This document shows positions 61,465 through 64,000 of a stretch of 64,000 nt of DNA, one piece after another. The notes beneath the pieces were generated by a model. It was not told the DNA's origin and did no database searches. It saw only the letters and a list, made by a program, of their open reading frames with translations. Within the stretch, counting starts at the first letter, position 1. Every line of letters starts with the position of its first letter. Source of the stretch: REEB95 sp035934235 (GTDB lineage Bacteria > Pseudomonadota > Alphaproteobacteria > ATCC43930 > CGMCC-115725); contig DASYYB010000014.1 of the NCBI GenBank assembly GCA_035934235.1, forward strand, positions 62,001 to 126,000, read 5' to 3'. Position numbers and translations under genes: made by a program.

Positions 61465-63537
61465 CTATGCCTGCTCACCGACGAGCGCCATCAACGAGCG
61501 CGGGGGCACCGCCAATTGGGCGGCTGGCGCAAGAGCCGCGTCACCGAAGCCGTTGTCGGCAGCGGTGTCGATGCGCACGTGCCAGGCCTTGATGCCGGGT
61601 GTGTCGGGCACCGTAAAAGTCACTGGTTCGGTGTGGCCGTTCATCAGCAGCATCAGAGGCTGGCGCGTGGCGTCGAACACCGCGGCAATAAACCGTGCAT
61701 CCGGCGCATGCCAGTCGGCGTCGGCCATCTCGGCGCCGTCGGCGTGCAGCCACGTCATGTCCTTGCGGCCGTCGGGGGTGGGCTTGCCGTCGAGGAAGCG
61801 GTCGCGCGTCAGGTGCCGGTCGTGACGCAGGTCGATCAGGCGCCGGATGAACGTGGTCAGGTCGCTGCCCGGCTGCCACAGGCCCGACCAGTCGACCCAA
61901 CCGATCTCGTTGTCCTGGCAATAGGCATTGTTGTTGCCACCCTGGCTGTTGCCCATCTCGTCGCCAGCCAGCAGCATCGGCACGCCGAGCGACAGCAACA
62001 GCGACGCCAGGAAATTGCGCCGCTGGCGATTGCGCAACGCGAGGATTTCGGCGTCGTCGGTCGGTCCCTCGGCGCCGCAATTCCAGCTCAGGTTCTCGTT
62101 GGCGCCGTCGGCGTTGTTCTCGCGATTGGCCTCGTTGTGCTTGGCGTTGTAGCTCACCAGGTCGACGAGGGTGAAACCGTCGTGCGCGGTGACGAAATTG
62201 ACGCTCGCCGACGGCCTGCGGTTGTCGTGCCGGAAAATGTCAGCGGAGCCGGCGATGCGCCCGGCGACGGCGCCGATGACGCCGTCGTCGCCGCGCCAAA
62301 AGCGGCGCAGATCGTTGCGGCACCGGTCGTTCCACTCGCTCCAGCCTGGCGGAAACGCGCCGAGACGATAGCCGCCTTCGCCGACGTCCCACGGCTCCGC
62401 GATCAGCTTCACTTGCGCCAGCACCGGATCCTGGCTCAGAGCGTCGAGAAAGCTGCTGTTCGGATCGAAGCCGTTCGGCCCGCGCGCCAGCGTGGTCGCC
62501 AGATCGAACCGGAAGCCGTCGACGTGCATCACCTCGACCCAGTAACGCAACGAATCCGTGATGAGTTGGAGCACGCGCGGATGATTCATGCGCAGCGAAT
62601 TGCCGACGCCGGTGAAATCCATGTGCCGGCGCGGATCGTCGGGCGACAGCCAGTAATAGGAAAGATTGTCGATGCCGCGGAAGCAGAGCGTCGGCCCGAG
62701 CTCGTTGCCTTCCGCCGTGTGGTTGTAGACGACGTCGATGATGACCTCGATCCCGGCGGCATGCAGCGCGGCGACCATCCGCTTGAATTCGCCGTCGCCG
62801 CCGCCGAGCAAACGCCGATCGGGCGCGAAATAACCGATCGTGTTGTAGCCCCAAAAATTGCGCAGCCCGCGCTCAAGCAGCAGGCGATCGTCGACGGCGT
62901 AATGCACCGGCAGCAATTCGACCGCGGTGATGCCGAGATGGCGCAGATGGTCGATGACCTCGGGCGTGCGCAGCGCTGCGAACGTGCCGCGCATGGATTC
63001 GGCGATGCCGGTATGAAGCCTGGTGAAGCCCTTGACGTGCAGCTCGTAGATGACGCTGTCGCACAAGGGCCGTCGCGGCCGCCGGTCATCGCCCCAGTGG
63101 AAGTTATCGTCGATCAACCGGCATTTCGGCATCACCCGTGCATTGTCGCGTCGATCGAACGAGCGATCGCCGCGCGCGCTGCCGACACGGTAACCGAAAT
63201 GTGCGTCGCTCAGATGCAGTTCGCCGACAATGTCGCGCGCGTATGGATCGAGCAGCAGCTTGTTCGGATTGAAGCGGTGCCCGTGCTCCGGCGCATACGG
63301 CCCGTGCACGCGATAGCCGTAAAGCAACCCCGGATTGGCCTCAGGCAAATGGCCGTGCCAGACACCGTTGGTATTCTCAGGCAAGGGCAGGCGATCGGTC
63401 TCGTGCCGCCCGTGGGCGTCGAACAGGCAAAGCTCGATCTTTTCCGCGTGCGCCGAAAATAGCGCGAAATTCGCGCCACGCGGATCGCAATGCGCGCCAA
63501 GGGGATAGGGCCGCCCGGTCCCGAGCCGTGTCGCCAT
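61465..63537 (-). CDS. glgX: Glycogen debranching enzyme GlgX (isoamylase type)
   Basis: Hydrolyses alpha-1,6 branches of glycogen. It is 690 residues: CBM48 domain at 1-150 (YPLGAHCDPRGANFALFSAHA), catalytic barrel with nucleophile Asp in VDGFRFDLATTL (near 355), Glu in AEPWDVGEGGY (near 392) and FVTAHDGFTLVDLVSYN (near 450), where the Asp is in TAHDG. The NNAYCQDNEIGWVDW motif near 540 is GlgX-typical. It is preceded 3 bp upstream by glgB and supplies linear glucan for TreY/TreZ. Confidence 0.96.
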   Translation of the reverse strand: MATRLGTGRPYPLGAHCDPRGANFALFSAHAEKIELCLFDAHGRHETDRLPLPENTNGVWHGHLPEANPGLLYGYRVHGPYAPEHGHRFNPNKLLLDPYARDIVGELHLSDAHFGYRVGSARGDRSFDRRDNARVMPKCRLIDDNFHWGDDRRPRRPLCDSVIYELHVKGFTRLHTGIAESMRGTFAALRTPEVIDHLRHLGITAVELLPVHYAVDDRLLLERGLRNFWGYNTIGYFAPDRRLLGGGDGEFKRMVAALHAAGIEVIIDVVYNHTAEGNELGPTLCFRGIDNLSYYWLSPDDPRRHMDFTGVGNSLRMNHPRVLQLITDSLRYWVEVMHVDGFRFDLATTLARGPNGFDPNSSFLDALSQDPVLAQVKLIAEPWDVGEGGYRLGAFPPGWSEWNDRCRNDLRRFWRGDDGVIGAVAGRIAGSADIFRHDNRRPSASVNFVTAHDGFTLVDLVSYNAKHNEANRENNADGANENLSWNCGAEGPTDDAEILALRNRQRRNFLASLLLSLGVPMLLAGDEMGNSQGGNNNAYCQDNEIGWVDWSGLWQPGSDLTTFIRRLIDLRHDRHLTRDRFLDGKPTPDGRKDMTWLHADGAEMADADWHAPDARFIAAVFDATRQPLMLLMNGHTEPVTFTVPDTPGIKAWHVRIDTAADNGFGDAALAPAAQLAVPPRSLMALVGEQA

Positions 63538-63540
63538 CAG

Positions 63541-64000
63541 TCAATCCTCCGCAGGAGCCAGGAAGACCGCTGCCAGCGGCGGCAGCGTCAGCGCGAGCGA
63601 TTGATTGCGGCCGTGCCATGGCAAAGCATCGGGCGTGAGGACGCCCGCATTCAGAACGCCGCTGCCGCCGTAACGGAGATCGTCCGAATTGAGGATCTCG
63701 CGGTACGGCGCGCCCGACGGAACGCCGATGCGGTACCCATGGCGGATCACCGGCGTGAAATTGACGACGACGACGATGTGGGCGCCGGCCGTCCGACTTT
63801 TGCGCTGAAACGACAAGACGCTGGCGGCGCGATCCGAGGCGTCGATCCATTCGAAGCCGTCGTGCTCGTGGTCGAGCTCGTGCAACGTCGGCAATTGCCG
63901 GTACAGCCGGTTGAGGTCGCGGACGAGCGCGCTGACACCCTGGTGCAGCGGGTCGGCCAACAGGTGCCAATCGAGGCTGTGATCGTGGTTCCACTCGTTT
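63541..64000 (-). CDS. glgB: 1,4-alpha-glucan branching enzyme, C-terminal part (cut by window end)
   Basis: Only the C-terminal 153 residues are visible; the gene continues beyond base 64000. The tail reads NEWNHDHSLDWHLLADPLHQGV, then DLNRLYRQLPTLHELDHE, SDRAASVLSFQRKS, FTPVIRHGYRIGVP and EILNSDDLRYGGSGV, the typical last domain of GlgB. Its stop lies 3 bp before glgX, so it is the first visible gene of the glgB-glgX-treZ-malQ-treY operon. Confidence 0.93.
   Translation of the reverse strand, partial: NEWNHDHSLDWHLLADPLHQGVSALVRDLNRLYRQLPTLHELDHEHDGFEWIDASDRAASVLSFQRKSRTAGAHIVVVVNFTPVIRHGYRIGVPSGAPYREILNSDDLRYGGSGVLNAGVLTPDALPWHGRNQSLALTLPPLAAVFLAPAED

Noticed and set aside
61102..63462. 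A 786-codon open frame on the plus strand, antisense to treZ and glgX
   Set aside because: It is the mirror of GC-rich codon bias in two clearly functional minus-strand genes; the product is Arg/Ala/Val-rich with no recognisable domain.

Overview
The window is a GC-rich (mostly mid-60s % G+C by eye), gene-dense chromosomal segment from an alphaproteobacterium, probably near Rhodospirillales; I cannot name the genus. Four things support this: the sucA-sucB-lpdA order; an F1-only ATP synthase operon (atpHAGDC without F0 genes); the run rplU-rpmA-obgE-proB-proA-nadD-rsfS-rlmH-gpmI-envC-ctpA-rppH; and a NepR anti-sigma factor plus an EcfG-type sigma factor, the alphaproteobacterial general stress response pair. 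There is no rRNA, CRISPR array, insertion sequence or prophage. One tRNA (Ser, CGA) is present.

Region by region. 1-6.6 kb: 2-oxoglutarate dehydrogenase complex (sucA cut by the window start) and an MFS transporter. 6.6-13 kb: xerC, a DUF484 gene, a transaldolase-like aldolase, priA, and a ClC chloride transporter divergent from the atp operon. 13-19 kb: the five F1 ATP synthase genes and a ferritin-like protein. 19-29.5 kb (minus strand): a long housekeeping run from rplU to rppH covering ribosome assembly, proline and NAD synthesis, glycolysis and cell-wall turnover. 29.5-32 kb: a small lipoprotein, tRNA-Ser and a fused pabB-pabC gene of clearly lower G+C. 32-36.4 kb: small oxidoreductase-like genes (GST, DUF3750, a haem-oxygenase-like diiron candidate, a DUF2249-like protein, an AhpD-like protein, DoxX, nitroreductase). 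36.4-42.8 kb: a coupled MTHFR-like/methyltransferase pair, a TetR regulator with an operator-like site, MarC and glutamate dehydrogenase. 42.8-45.3 kb: two secreted proteins, an Mpo1-like protein and rpiA.

The last 18.5 kb reads as a stress and carbon-storage region: nepR, a GH15 trehalase/glucoamylase-like enzyme, a YqjE/YqjD-like pair, the coupled set gnd-zwf-pgl-ROK glucokinase (oxidative pentose phosphate entry), the EcfG sigma factor, a GH13 glucosidase, and a minus-strand operon glgB(partial)-glgX-treZ-malQ-treY that converts glycogen-type glucans to trehalose. I infer that these genes are united by the general stress response, since trehalose and NADPH supply are typical outputs. The phosphorylatable anti-anti-sigma factor PhyR is not in the window, and nepR lies about 7 kb from ecfG, an unusual separation.

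Notable details: nadD seems to start at CTG inside a CTGA overlap with proA; several gene pairs are ATGA-coupled; three convergent pairs share palindromic stop tetranucleotides (TTAA or CTAG); and a perfect match to the published EcfG promoter pattern (GGAAC-N16-CGTT) lies antisense in the start of ecfG, pointing at gnd.
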